Shown here: positions 57,501 to 64,000 of the stretch, piece after piece | Position numbering within the stretch: the first letter of the stretch is position 1 | Layout: every line of letters begins with the position of its first letter | Source: Crossiella sp. S99.2 | GTDB taxonomy: Bacteria; Actinomycetota; Actinomycetes; Mycobacteriales; Pseudonocardiaceae | Direction: 5' to 3' | Assembly (NCBI RefSeq): GCF_023094165.1 | Contig: NZ_JALMDK010000003.1 | Coordinates: 620,001-684,000 of the forward strand | Length of the DNA: 64,000 bases | Translations under genes and position numbers: made by a program | Notes under the pieces: model-generated | Databases searched by the model: none | What the model was told of the DNA's origin: nothing | Seen by the model: only the letters and a program-made list of their open reading frames with translations

Positions 57501-59098
57501 AAGACGCCGAGAAGCTGTCCCGGCCCGCCTACGAAACGCAGAACGCCGGCCTGGAACTGGCCGCGGGCGAGGCGAACCTGCTCAGCTCCCTGGTGGTGCG
57601 GCGCAGCGCGCGGTACGAGGAGATCATCACCGACAAGAAGCGCGGCATCCCGGGCGTGGCACGGATGTCCGCGGCCGAGGCGCTGGCCACGCCGGTGCGC
57701 AAACGGCTGGTGAGCATCAGCCCGGCGGTGTTCGAGCACCTGATCGCGGGCAGCAGCACCGCCCGCTCCCCGCTCTCCGCCCAGCAGGCCAACCAGTTGC
57801 AGCCCTTCGCCGCCACCGACACCGTGCGGATCCAGGACCAGCGTTACGTCATCACCAAAAAACGCGACAACGCCCAGGCGTTCCCGCCGCTGGGCGCGCC
57901 ACTGCGCGAACCGGAATTCCGCAGCCTCACCACGGCCAGGGACGCGCTGGCCGAGTGGATCAACGCCGACCCGCGGCTGGCGGACACCCTGCACGTCATC
58001 CCGCTGGCCGAACTCGCCGGTCCACTCGCCGCATCGGGCACCTGGTCGGACTCCCCCGCCGCACCCCTGGCGGTGGCCGGGGCGGGCGCGGTCCGGCTGG
58101 GCAACGGCAAGGTGCTGCTGGTCGGCGGCACCGGCGCGGACGGCGTCCCAGTGGCCGAGGCAGCGGTGTTCGACCCGGCCGCGGACGCCTGGCTGCCCGC
58201 CAAACCCTTGAGCACCGCCCGCGTCCAGCACACCACCACCCTCCTGGCCACCGGCCGGGTGCTGGTCGCGGGCGGCCTGGACAGCACCGGCAAAGCGCTC
58301 AAGTCCGCCGAGCTGTACGACCCGATCTCCGGCTCCTGGACCACGTTGCCCGCGATGCAGGGCGCCCGCGCCGGACACACCGCGACCGCGTTGCCCGACG
58401 GCTCCGCCCTGATCACCGGCGGCCGGGACACCCGCACACTGTCCACAGTGGAATTACTCGGCGCGGACGGCAAGTGGGCCCAGGCCAAACCCATGCTGGA
58501 CACCCGCACCGGCCACCATGCCTTGGTGCGGGACCAGACCGTGCTGGTGATCGGCGGCGCCTTCGACACCGGCGGCCCGGACAGCGCCCGCACCAGCTGC
58601 GAGAGCTACGACCTGACCACCGGAACCTGGTCCGCCGCACCGGCCCTGGCCCTGCCCCGCAGCGGCCACCAGGCCACCGCACTGGGCGAGCGGGTGCTGG
58701 TCACCGGCGGCGACCCGATCGCACCCCGCCTGCACGTGCCCGCACACCTGGACCCGCCGTACCGGCCGGACGGACTCACCGGCGTGGAAGCCTTGTCCGA
58801 CAACGCCTGGAGCCCACAGGCCGAGTTGCCCGGCGGTCGCACCGGACACCGGGCGGTGGCGCTGCGCACCGGGCGGCTGCTGGTCATCGGCGGCACCAGC
58901 CTGGCCGCCCGCGGCACCGGCTTCCGCAACGTCACCGCCTACGACCCGAACAGCAACACCTGGGTGGCCGCGGGCGCGCTGCGCACCGGCCGCTGGGACG
59001 CCGCCGTGGTGGAACTGGGCGACGGCCGGGTCCTGATCATCGGCGGCCGCACCCACGGCGGCGCGATCACCGCCGGCACCGAGACCTACATCCCGTGA
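54533..59098 (+). CDS. Giant beta-rich protein (DUF6603-like) with C-terminal Kelch propeller
   Basis: 1521 aa. N-terminal 110 residues are helical and Gly/Ala-rich. From about 150 to 900 the chain is a long series of amphipathic beta strands (LGPIEITTLFIGVG, then FGGGGIQLGYGFTLLAVGGLIGLNRG, LWFYAQLFDSRILTMTIDGG and FSFVISISAGVSLKAFGVGLFGIDLRFQL); I recall this as the uncharacterised DUF6603 family, unverified. A more polar region (about 900-1165) follows. Residues about 1168-1521 are six Kelch repeats (RVLVAGG, ALITGG, VLVIGG, LLVIGG), with the last strand closing the ring. No signal peptide. ATG 54533 has GAGG four bases upstream. Confidence 0.8.
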   Translation: MSAGTLELLARELGEALRPLADRLAPETREQFLLSELGVWAPGGLGAAAGAIGTVVVQAGGLAPIVQRLAGAINSGDAPAILAEGVTLIGAIKSTLSAVDALGPALESVVSAAAGLTPAQKERLVREVRALPKRLIDYAAVTHLERTNQTLADLLSVLGIVDRVAVPANPADPTVVPVRYRVLHFDRLLKLITDPATMLREALGFGRPDFDGSELFIRLANYLAAQHRGFQHLKFPGGARGFQAEGSTLTVDPGSTPPSLRLDTQAQTTADFTHTVQLGPLWTLKFTSRSRLTGRVQGRITPPLAISIEPGAGGALDAEVSLEAKRPNDEPIVLLGQTGASRLEIARFALALGLQVQAGSGAEPTVQLRLEGGRVVIDLSKADGFIKTITRGAKIESGFELRALWSPSTGLRLEGSGSLDLALPINVGLGPIEITTLFIGVGITDDAAPVELSGSFKAELGPIKATVERLGVIADVRFPGGGGNLGPVDVGFRFKAPNGIGLSVNAGLIAGGGFLYADPDRGEYAGALSLEFAGFIELNAIGLISTRFPDGDSGFSLLIVIATEFGGGGIQLGYGFTLLAVGGLIGLNRGMDLQALTEGVRTGSIESVMFPQDVVANAPRIISDLRRFFPPEKGHFLIGPMAKIGWGTPTLVSVSLGVIVEIPPGTIAILGVLKCILPHKALPLIQVQVAFVGAFEPDKSRLWFYAQLFDSRILTMTIDGGMGLLVAWGDHPEFVLTVGGFHPSFTPPPLPFPVPPRLSVDILNQPTALIRVSGYFAITSNSAQFGAKAELRLGFSDFGLHGHLAFDALFRFSPFSFVISISAGVSLKAFGVGLFGIDLRFQLEGPAPWRAAGRGSISLLFFEISADFDISWGEKRDTTLPPVSVLELLGTELSKTEGWETRLPSGGTRALVTLRTLDPANPLDNLVLHPLGSLFIRQRALPLDVRIDKVGQQAPSDGNRFTFEPKQNSGLRRVASTGEKFAMAQFQQLEDAEKLSRPAYETQNAGLELAAGEANLLSSLVVRRSARYEEIITDKKRGIPGVARMSAAEALATPVRKRLVSISPAVFEHLIAGSSTARSPLSAQQANQLQPFAATDTVRIQDQRYVITKKRDNAQAFPPLGAPLREPEFRSLTTARDALAEWINADPRLADTLHVIPLAELAGPLAASGTWSDSPAAPLAVAGAGAVRLGNGKVLLVGGTGADGVPVAEAAVFDPAADAWLPAKPLSTARVQHTTTLLATGRVLVAGGLDSTGKALKSAELYDPISGSWTTLPAMQGARAGHTATALPDGSALITGGRDTRTLSTVELLGADGKWAQAKPMLDTRTGHHALVRDQTVLVIGGAFDTGGPDSARTSCESYDLTTGTWSAAPALALPRSGHQATALGERVLVTGGDPIAPRLHVPAHLDPPYRPDGLTGVEALSDNAWSPQAELPGGRTGHRAVALRTGRLLVIGGTSLAARGTGFRNVTAYDPNSNTWVAAGALRTGRWDAAVVELGDGRVLIIGGRTHGGAITAGTETYIP
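55368..55380. repeat. GTCCACTGTGGAC near-palindrome (dispersed word)
   Basis: Fourth exact copy (central T), in the giant beta-rich gene as GGT CCA CTG TGG (G-P-L-W), a different reading frame from copies at 795, 18544 and 48446. This argues that the DNA word rather than the amino acids is kept. Confidence 0.6.
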
Positions 59099-59123
59099 CC
59101 GGGCGCATGAAGGAGTACCTGCC

Positions 59124-60314
59124 ATGACCAGTCCCATCCTGGCCGCCGTCGGCGCCTGGAAGAGCGTGCCGGACGCGCCCGTGGCGAGCAGCTGGAACGG
59201 CCGCACCGACGGCGCGGTGCTGGTCACCGAGACCGGGAAACCGGACCGGGTGGTGATCGCGGGCGGCTCGGACGGCACCACCGCCGGGGCCCGCGCGGAC
59301 ACCGCCAGCTATGACAGCGGCACCGAGACCTGGACCGCGCTGGCCAAACTGACCACCGCCCGGCGCGCGCACAGCACCACCGCGCTCACCGGCGGCCAGG
59401 TGCTGGTGATCGGCGGTATCGCCGGCGGCGGCCAGTTCCCGGCGGCCGGACTGCCCACCGCCGAGCTGTACAACCCCACGAGCAGCAAGTGGGAACCGGT
59501 GGTCAACCAGATGGCCGGGCCGCGCTGGGGACACAGCGCGGTACTGCTGAGCAACGGCAAAGTACTGGTGACCGGCGGCAGCACCACCCGCACCGCCAAC
59601 TCCGAACAAGCACTCAACCGGGTCGAGCTGTTCGATCCGGCAGACAAGACCTGGACCACCAAGAAACCCATGCTGGACGCGCGTACCGGCCACGCCGCGC
59701 TGCGCCTGCCCAACGGGCACGTGCTGGTGGTCGGCGGCGCGGTGCCGATCCGCCGGGACCAGGAAGCCGCGCTGGCCTACTGCGAGGTCTACAACCCGGA
59801 CACCGACACCTGGACCGCCACCACCGGCGTGCTCGGCGAACCCCGGGCCCAGCACCAGGCCACCCTGGTCGGCGGCAAGGTCCTGGTCACCGGCGGCAGC
59901 GCGCCGGGCATGACCCCCGACGGCGGCTTCGACCCGTTCCACCGGGCCACCGCCGAACTCTTCGACCCGACCGGCGGCAGCTGGACCCCGGTGGCCCTGC
60001 CCATGCCCGGCGGCCGGGCCGCACACCGCGCGATCGCCGTCAGCGGCAACCGGGTGCTCATCGTGGGCGGCACCGGCGGGGCGCGCGGGGACACCGGCTA
60101 CGCCAGGGCATTGCTGTTCAACCTGGCCACCGGCGCCTGGGACGACGCTGGCCTCCCGGAACAGGCCCGCTGGGACCTGGGCGCGGTGGCGCTGTCCGAC
60201 GGGAAACGGGTCGTGGTCACCGGCGGCGTCGTGCGCGCCGGGCTGACCGCGGCCGCCCCCGGCACCGCCGAACTCACCGCGGTCACCGAGGTGTACACAG
60301 TGGACGGTCCGTGA
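59124..60314 (+). CDS. Kelch-repeat beta-propeller protein
   Basis: 396-aa protein almost wholly made of Kelch repeats: blades begin at RVVIAGG, VLVIGG, VLVTGG, VLVVGG, VLVTGG and VLIVGG, with a final VVVTGG closing the ring, so it is six-bladed. Each blade shows the W-x-x-(x)-PM then R-x-GH pattern. No signal peptide. It resembles the C-terminal propeller of the preceding giant protein, so the two are probably paralogous modules. It lies 25 bases behind that gene with AGGAG eight bases upstream of ATG. Probably a protein-binding scaffold. Confidence 0.88.
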   Translation: MTSPILAAVGAWKSVPDAPVASSWNGRTDGAVLVTETGKPDRVVIAGGSDGTTAGARADTASYDSGTETWTALAKLTTARRAHSTTALTGGQVLVIGGIAGGGQFPAAGLPTAELYNPTSSKWEPVVNQMAGPRWGHSAVLLSNGKVLVTGGSTTRTANSEQALNRVELFDPADKTWTTKKPMLDARTGHAALRLPNGHVLVVGGAVPIRRDQEAALAYCEVYNPDTDTWTATTGVLGEPRAQHQATLVGGKVLVTGGSAPGMTPDGGFDPFHRATAELFDPTGGSWTPVALPMPGGRAAHRAIAVSGNRVLIVGGTGGARGDTGYARALLFNLATGAWDDAGLPEQARWDLGAVALSDGKRVVVTGGVVRAGLTAAAPGTAELTAVTEVYTVDGP

Positions 60315-63300
60315 TGAGCGGCTACTCCTTCCTGCCCTGGCTGCGGGCCGGGCTGGCCACGCACATCGACGAAGACGCCGTGGTGCTCAACGCACGGATC
60401 AGCATCCCGGTCGAGCTGGAGATCAAGGGCGAACCACTCAAACCCCACGATCCCAAGCCCTTCAAACCGGTCTCCCGCACCATCGCGCTGTACGGGCCTG
60501 GCGATGTGATCGGGATCGATCAGCGGGCCATCTCCCGGGTCGAACCACTGCCCTGGATCACCAACTTCGAGCCGAACTACCTGGCGCACATCGAGTTCTA
60601 CGAGGAGGACTTCCCCTGGCGGTACAGCCCGGACCGGCACACCGGCACCGCCGGGCGGGTGCGGCCGTGGCTGGCGCTGGTGGTGCTGGCCGGGGCCAGC
60701 AGTCCCGGCGAGGGCGATGAGTTCACCGAGATCTCCGTGCCCGGCGCGCCACTGCCCGCGATCACCGTGCTGGATCCGGCGAAAACCCTGCCCCCGCCAC
60801 TGGAACTGGGCGCCTGGGCGCACGTGCACGTCAACGGCGACCTGTCCGGAGCGGTGCTCGCCCCGGCCGCGGGCGGACCCCTGGCCGCGCTGGAGCGGGT
60901 GTTGCGGGAGAACCCGGACCTGGCCTGCTCCCGGCTGGTCTGCCCACGCCACCTCCAGCCCAACACCGGCTACCACGCGTTCCTGGTCCCCGCCTTCGAG
61001 AACGGCCGCCTGGCCGGGCTGGGCCAGTTCCCCGCGGCCGACGCGCTCGCGCCGAGCTGGGGCGGGGCCGGTGGGGCGCTGCCCTACTACCACCGCTGGT
61101 TCTTCCAGACCGGCACCGCGGGCGATTTCGAGTACCTGGTGCGCATCCTGGAACCACGCTTCGCCGATCCGAAGATCGCCCGCCGGGACATCGACGTCAG
61201 CCGCTCCCCCGGCTACGACCTGCCACCGATCCTGGCGCCCACCCGCGGCCTGCTCAAACTGGGCGGGGCACTGCAAACCGACCGGCCCCTGGACATCTTC
61301 GACCGCTGGGCCGAAGCGTTCCCACACCCGTTCCAGGAAAAACTGGCCGAGCTGATCAACCTGGCCGACGACTACCTCACCACCGCCCCGGTGCAGGCCA
61401 ACGCGGGCCTGACCGCACTGCCCGAACCCGCCGACCCGGTGATCACCCCGCCGCTGTACGGACGCTGGCCCGCACTGACCTCCCGGCTGCTCACCGGCCG
61501 CACCGGCGAATCACTGGTACCGGATCCGGCCAACCCGAACTGGCTGCACACGCTCAACCTGGACCCGCGCTACCGGGTGGCCGCCAACTTCGGCACCCGG
61601 ATCGTGCAAGACCGCCAGGAGGAGTTCATGGCCGCGGCCTGGCAACAGGTCGGCGAGGTCCTGGAAGGCAATGCCCGGATCCGGGCCGCCCAGTTGCACC
61701 GCGAGGTCGGGCACTCCTTGCAGCAAAAGCACTTCGAGCCGGAAACCCGGGAGGAGCAACTCCTCGATGCCACCCCGCGGCCGGGTCGCAAGCTGACCTG
61801 GACCGCTCCAGTGCACACCAGGGTCACCGCCGAAGGTGACAGCGCCGACGCGGCCCCGGCCGAACGGGTCGCGGTCGGCTTCCGGGTGGCCCGCTCCCGG
61901 ATCGCGGGCGCGCCGGTGTCCCCGGCCATGCGCCGCGCCACCCGGCCCGCCTCCCGGCTGATGCGCACACTCTTCCCACCGCCCGTGCCCGGCGCGCTCG
62001 ACGCCGCGGGTCCCGGTGCCGAGGAACTGTTGCCGCGCATGGATGATCCGGCAGGCGTGACCGCGGCCGTGCCGAAGCGCAAGCCGGTCTCACTGGTCAC
62101 CCCCAAGGACGTCGAGGGCGCTCCCACCTTGCTGGCGGCCGATCCGAACGACCCGCCGCCGGACCCGGTCCCGGGCCTGCCCAAGAACAACCAGTTCAGG
62201 CTCCGCGACCTGAACGACCTGGAGACCACCCCACCCGGCGACCGGGACAGCGATGAGGCGCTGAACTTCAAGAAGGCGATCAGCTCGCTCTACCAAGGCT
62301 GGACTGGGTCCTTCGCCGGAGCCAGGGTGCCGGAACGCCCGCAGCTCGGCGTCACCGGCACCGCACAGTCCACTTTGGACAACATCCGATCGGACAGCAC
62401 CGTGCTCAAGCGGTTGCAGGACTCGGTCAAGGTGCCCGGCCGGCTGACCGGCGAGACCCCGCGACTGACCGAGGCGCTGGCCTACCCTCGCATCGATCTG
62501 CCCATGTACCAGGCCCTGCGCGACCTGGACGTGGAGGCGTTCGTGCCCAGCCTCGGGCTGGTGCCGCCGAACACGATCACCCTGCTGCTCACCGACCAGG
62601 CCTACATCGAGGCGTTCATGGTCGGCCTCAACCACGAACTCGCCAGGGAACTGCTGTGGCGGGAGTACCCGACCGACCAGCGCGGCACCCCGTTCCGCCA
62701 GTTCTGGACGCCGATCGGGCAGCCCGGCCAGTCCAGGGAGGCCACCTACGACATCAAGCCCATCCACCAGTGGCCGGCAACGGCCAAGCTGGGCGAGAAC
62801 GACGCCAGGGACGCGGGACTCGGCCGCCCGCAGGAGGAGAACCTGGTCCTGGTCATCCGCGGCGAACTGCTCAAGAAGTACCCGAACGCGGCCATCTACG
62901 CGCACAAGGCCCGCTGGCAACGGGATCCGGTCACCGGCGAGATCCTCAAGGACCAGGAACGCAAACCGGTGGACCTGGCCGACCCGAACCGGCCCAGCCC
63001 GGTCACCGAGATCCGGCTGCCGATCTATGAGGCCAAGGTGGAACCGGACCTGTACCTGCTGGGCTTCCCGCTCTCCGAGGCCGAGGCCGAAGGCCGCACC
63101 ACCGATCCCGGCGAGGACGGCTCCGGCTGGTTCTTCGTGATCAAGGAACGGCCCGGCGATCCGCGGTTCGGGCTGGACGAGACCAAGGCCGAGGACGTCG
63201 AGGTGTGGAACGACCTGTCCTGGCCGGACGTGGACAACGCCGTGCCGCCCAAGGGTTTCCTCAACCTGTCGGCCACCCCGACGGTGCCGCTGTCGGCGCA

Positions 63301-63478
63301 GCTCAGCGATGTGCGGGACGACGATGAGAAGGTGCCGCAACGCCTCGAAGACGTGCAGCTGCCCGCCTGGCACGCCGGGCTCAGCTCCGCCGAGTTCGCC
63401 TACATCCTCTTCCAGGCCCCGGTGCTGATGGCCGTACACGCTCAGGAGATGCTGCCCGATGACGACGCCACTCAGTAA
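60314..63478 (+). CDS. Large uncharacterised protein of the S8/Kelch operon
   Basis: 1054 aa; I do not recognise a named domain. It begins SGYSFLPWLRAGLATHIDED, a kind of start I associate from memory with actinobacterial and cyanobacterial proteins found in similar operons. Blocks of conserved-looking sequence: ARISIPVELEIKGEPLKPHDPK, GRVRPWLALVVLAGASSPGEGDEFTE, LACSRLVCPRHLQPNTGYHAFLVPAFENGRLAGLG, and in the C-terminal half ITLLLTDQAYIEAFMVGLNHELARELLWREYPTDQRGTPFRQFW. A Pro/Ala-rich, low-order linker lies at about 490-650. No signal or membrane segment. ATG overlaps the Kelch stop by one base. Confidence 0.72.
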   Translation: MSGYSFLPWLRAGLATHIDEDAVVLNARISIPVELEIKGEPLKPHDPKPFKPVSRTIALYGPGDVIGIDQRAISRVEPLPWITNFEPNYLAHIEFYEEDFPWRYSPDRHTGTAGRVRPWLALVVLAGASSPGEGDEFTEISVPGAPLPAITVLDPAKTLPPPLELGAWAHVHVNGDLSGAVLAPAAGGPLAALERVLRENPDLACSRLVCPRHLQPNTGYHAFLVPAFENGRLAGLGQFPAADALAPSWGGAGGALPYYHRWFFQTGTAGDFEYLVRILEPRFADPKIARRDIDVSRSPGYDLPPILAPTRGLLKLGGALQTDRPLDIFDRWAEAFPHPFQEKLAELINLADDYLTTAPVQANAGLTALPEPADPVITPPLYGRWPALTSRLLTGRTGESLVPDPANPNWLHTLNLDPRYRVAANFGTRIVQDRQEEFMAAAWQQVGEVLEGNARIRAAQLHREVGHSLQQKHFEPETREEQLLDATPRPGRKLTWTAPVHTRVTAEGDSADAAPAERVAVGFRVARSRIAGAPVSPAMRRATRPASRLMRTLFPPPVPGALDAAGPGAEELLPRMDDPAGVTAAVPKRKPVSLVTPKDVEGAPTLLAADPNDPPPDPVPGLPKNNQFRLRDLNDLETTPPGDRDSDEALNFKKAISSLYQGWTGSFAGARVPERPQLGVTGTAQSTLDNIRSDSTVLKRLQDSVKVPGRLTGETPRLTEALAYPRIDLPMYQALRDLDVEAFVPSLGLVPPNTITLLLTDQAYIEAFMVGLNHELARELLWREYPTDQRGTPFRQFWTPIGQPGQSREATYDIKPIHQWPATAKLGENDARDAGLGRPQEENLVLVIRGELLKKYPNAAIYAHKARWQRDPVTGEILKDQERKPVDLADPNRPSPVTEIRLPIYEAKVEPDLYLLGFPLSEAEAEGRTTDPGEDGSGWFFVIKERPGDPRFGLDETKAEDVEVWNDLSWPDVDNAVPPKGFLNLSATPTVPLSAQLSDVRDDDEKVPQRLEDVQLPAWHAGLSSAEFAYILFQAPVLMAVHAQEMLPDDDATQ

Positions 63479-64000
63479 CCGGCACCCGGTCCTGCTCGGC
63501 CCGGTCCGCCTGGAAACCCGGTTCACCGCAACCGAACTGCTCATCCGGATCTACCCGGACGAATGGGCGGTGGACAAGTTCGAGCCCAAGGTCAGCCCGG
63601 CCGAACTCGACGCCCTGGACGCCTACTGGACCGCACTGTGGCGCGCGGGCAGCTCCGCGGTGGCCCAGCAGGCCGCCTGGCGCGAACTCGCCGGGCGGAT
63701 CCCGCCGGGCCGGGCCACCTGGCTGCTCACCGAACGCAAGCCCGCCAACGAAACCGAGCGCCCGAGCACCGCACCCGCCGGAGCGGTGGTGCTGCCGGTG
63801 GTCACCGCCACGCCGGTGCCCGCGCCCGACCGCCAGCCCACCATCACCTACTGGACCGCGATCTGGCTGGCGCACGGCGACCGGGAGAAGATCCAGGCGG
63901 CCGACCGCGCCCTGATCACCGCGGTCGGTTCCAGCCGGGCCAACACGATCCGGTCCCGGCGACCGTCCGGAGTGGACGGTGCCGAGCTGAGTCCGAACAA
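63459..64000 (+). CDS. Large uncharacterised protein of the S8/Kelch operon, 3' end outside window
   Basis: ATG 63459 lies inside the preceding gene (20-base overlap, different frame) and the frame stays open to the window end (180 codons). The sequence HPVLLGPVRLETRFTATELL, then IRIYPDEWAVDKFEPK, resembles an uncharacterised actinobacterial family remembered as starting with PVRLETRF and a YPDxxxVD motif. The overlap and operon context make it the fifth gene of the system. What follows is beyond the window. Confidence 0.75.
   Translation, partial: MTTPLSNRHPVLLGPVRLETRFTATELLIRIYPDEWAVDKFEPKVSPAELDALDAYWTALWRAGSSAVAQQAAWRELAGRIPPGRATWLLTERKPANETERPSTAPAGAVVLPVVTATPVPAPDRQPTITYWTAIWLAHGDREKIQAADRALITAVGSSRANTIRSRRPSGVDGAELSPN

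Noticed and set aside
59489..60313. Fusion of the free Kelch gene frame with the 1054-aa protein
   Set aside because: The upstream part of that frame is an out-of-frame shadow of the Kelch gene; ATG 60314 overlaps the Kelch stop and begins the recognisable protein.
52209..63478. Tailocin or contractile injection system
   Set aside because: No sheath, tube, baseplate, spike or AAA+ proteins are recognisable; the genes are protease, Kelch and unknown families.

Overview
The window looks like a piece of a high-G+C actinobacterial chromosome, probably from the Pseudonocardiales. Support comes from GTG/TTG starts, four-base ATGA/GTGA overlaps in almost every operon, rare A/T-ending codons clustered at GTCCAC(A/T)GTGGAC words, and a mix of RiPP, P450, Baeyer-Villiger monooxygenase, aromatic catabolism and ABC-F genes. 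The taxonomic guess is inference. No tRNA, rRNA, CRISPR array, transposase or integrase was seen, and no gene-free stretch exceeds 300 bases.

1-12.3 kb: a RiPP and transport block. A LanB-type dehydratase (left end cut), an ABC exporter and a luciferase-like (LLM) reductase form one operon. It faces a TauD-type oxygenase/MFS operon. Divergent from that pair is a lipoprotein/FecCD/ATPase metallophore-type importer, with a Zur/Fur-like palindrome in the shared promoter. A NarL-type two-component pair follows. 12.3-19.5 kb: a berberine-bridge-type flavoenzyme, a P450, and a TetR-controlled BVMO/patatin/SDR operon.

19.4-28.1 kb: a complete meta-cleavage pathway on the minus strand. Its order of transcription is class II aldolase-like decarboxylase, extradiol dioxygenase, aromatic-acid MFS importer, oxalocrotonate-type decarboxylase, tautomerase, semialdehyde dehydrogenase, PadR regulator, hydratase, acylating acetaldehyde dehydrogenase, hydroxyoxovalerate aldolase. 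It would convert a carboxylated catechol to pyruvate and acetyl-CoA. 28.4-41.9 kb: mixed genes, namely a LysR-controlled hydrolase/LLM/methyltransferase operon, a divergent NAD-dependent ligase, an MBL hydrolase, an aminoglycoside-phosphotransferase-like protein, an ABC-F ATPase behind a 20-codon leader peptide and attenuator-like hairpins, a secreted GH99-like protein and an exported agmatine deiminase-like lipoprotein.

41.9-51.4 kb: a membrane-anchored thermolysin-like protein that has lost all its zinc ligands, a BphA4-like reductase, then divergently a bacterial multicomponent monooxygenase operon (TmoA, B, D, E, C plus a BphA4-like reductase). Its first gene is a DJ-1/SnoaL fusion without the DJ-1 nucleophile. 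51.5-64 kb: a YigZ-family gene, then an operon running off the right edge: subtilisin-like protease without a signal peptide, a 1521-aa beta-rich (DUF6603-like) protein ending in a Kelch propeller, a free-standing Kelch propeller, and two large proteins of unknown function. I rate this as the best candidate for an undescribed system.

Two kinds of dispersed DNA structure cut across the genes: four intergenic palindromes with an invariant 21-15-21 arm-loop-arm layout, and an over-represented 13-base near-palindrome that sits mostly inside coding regions.
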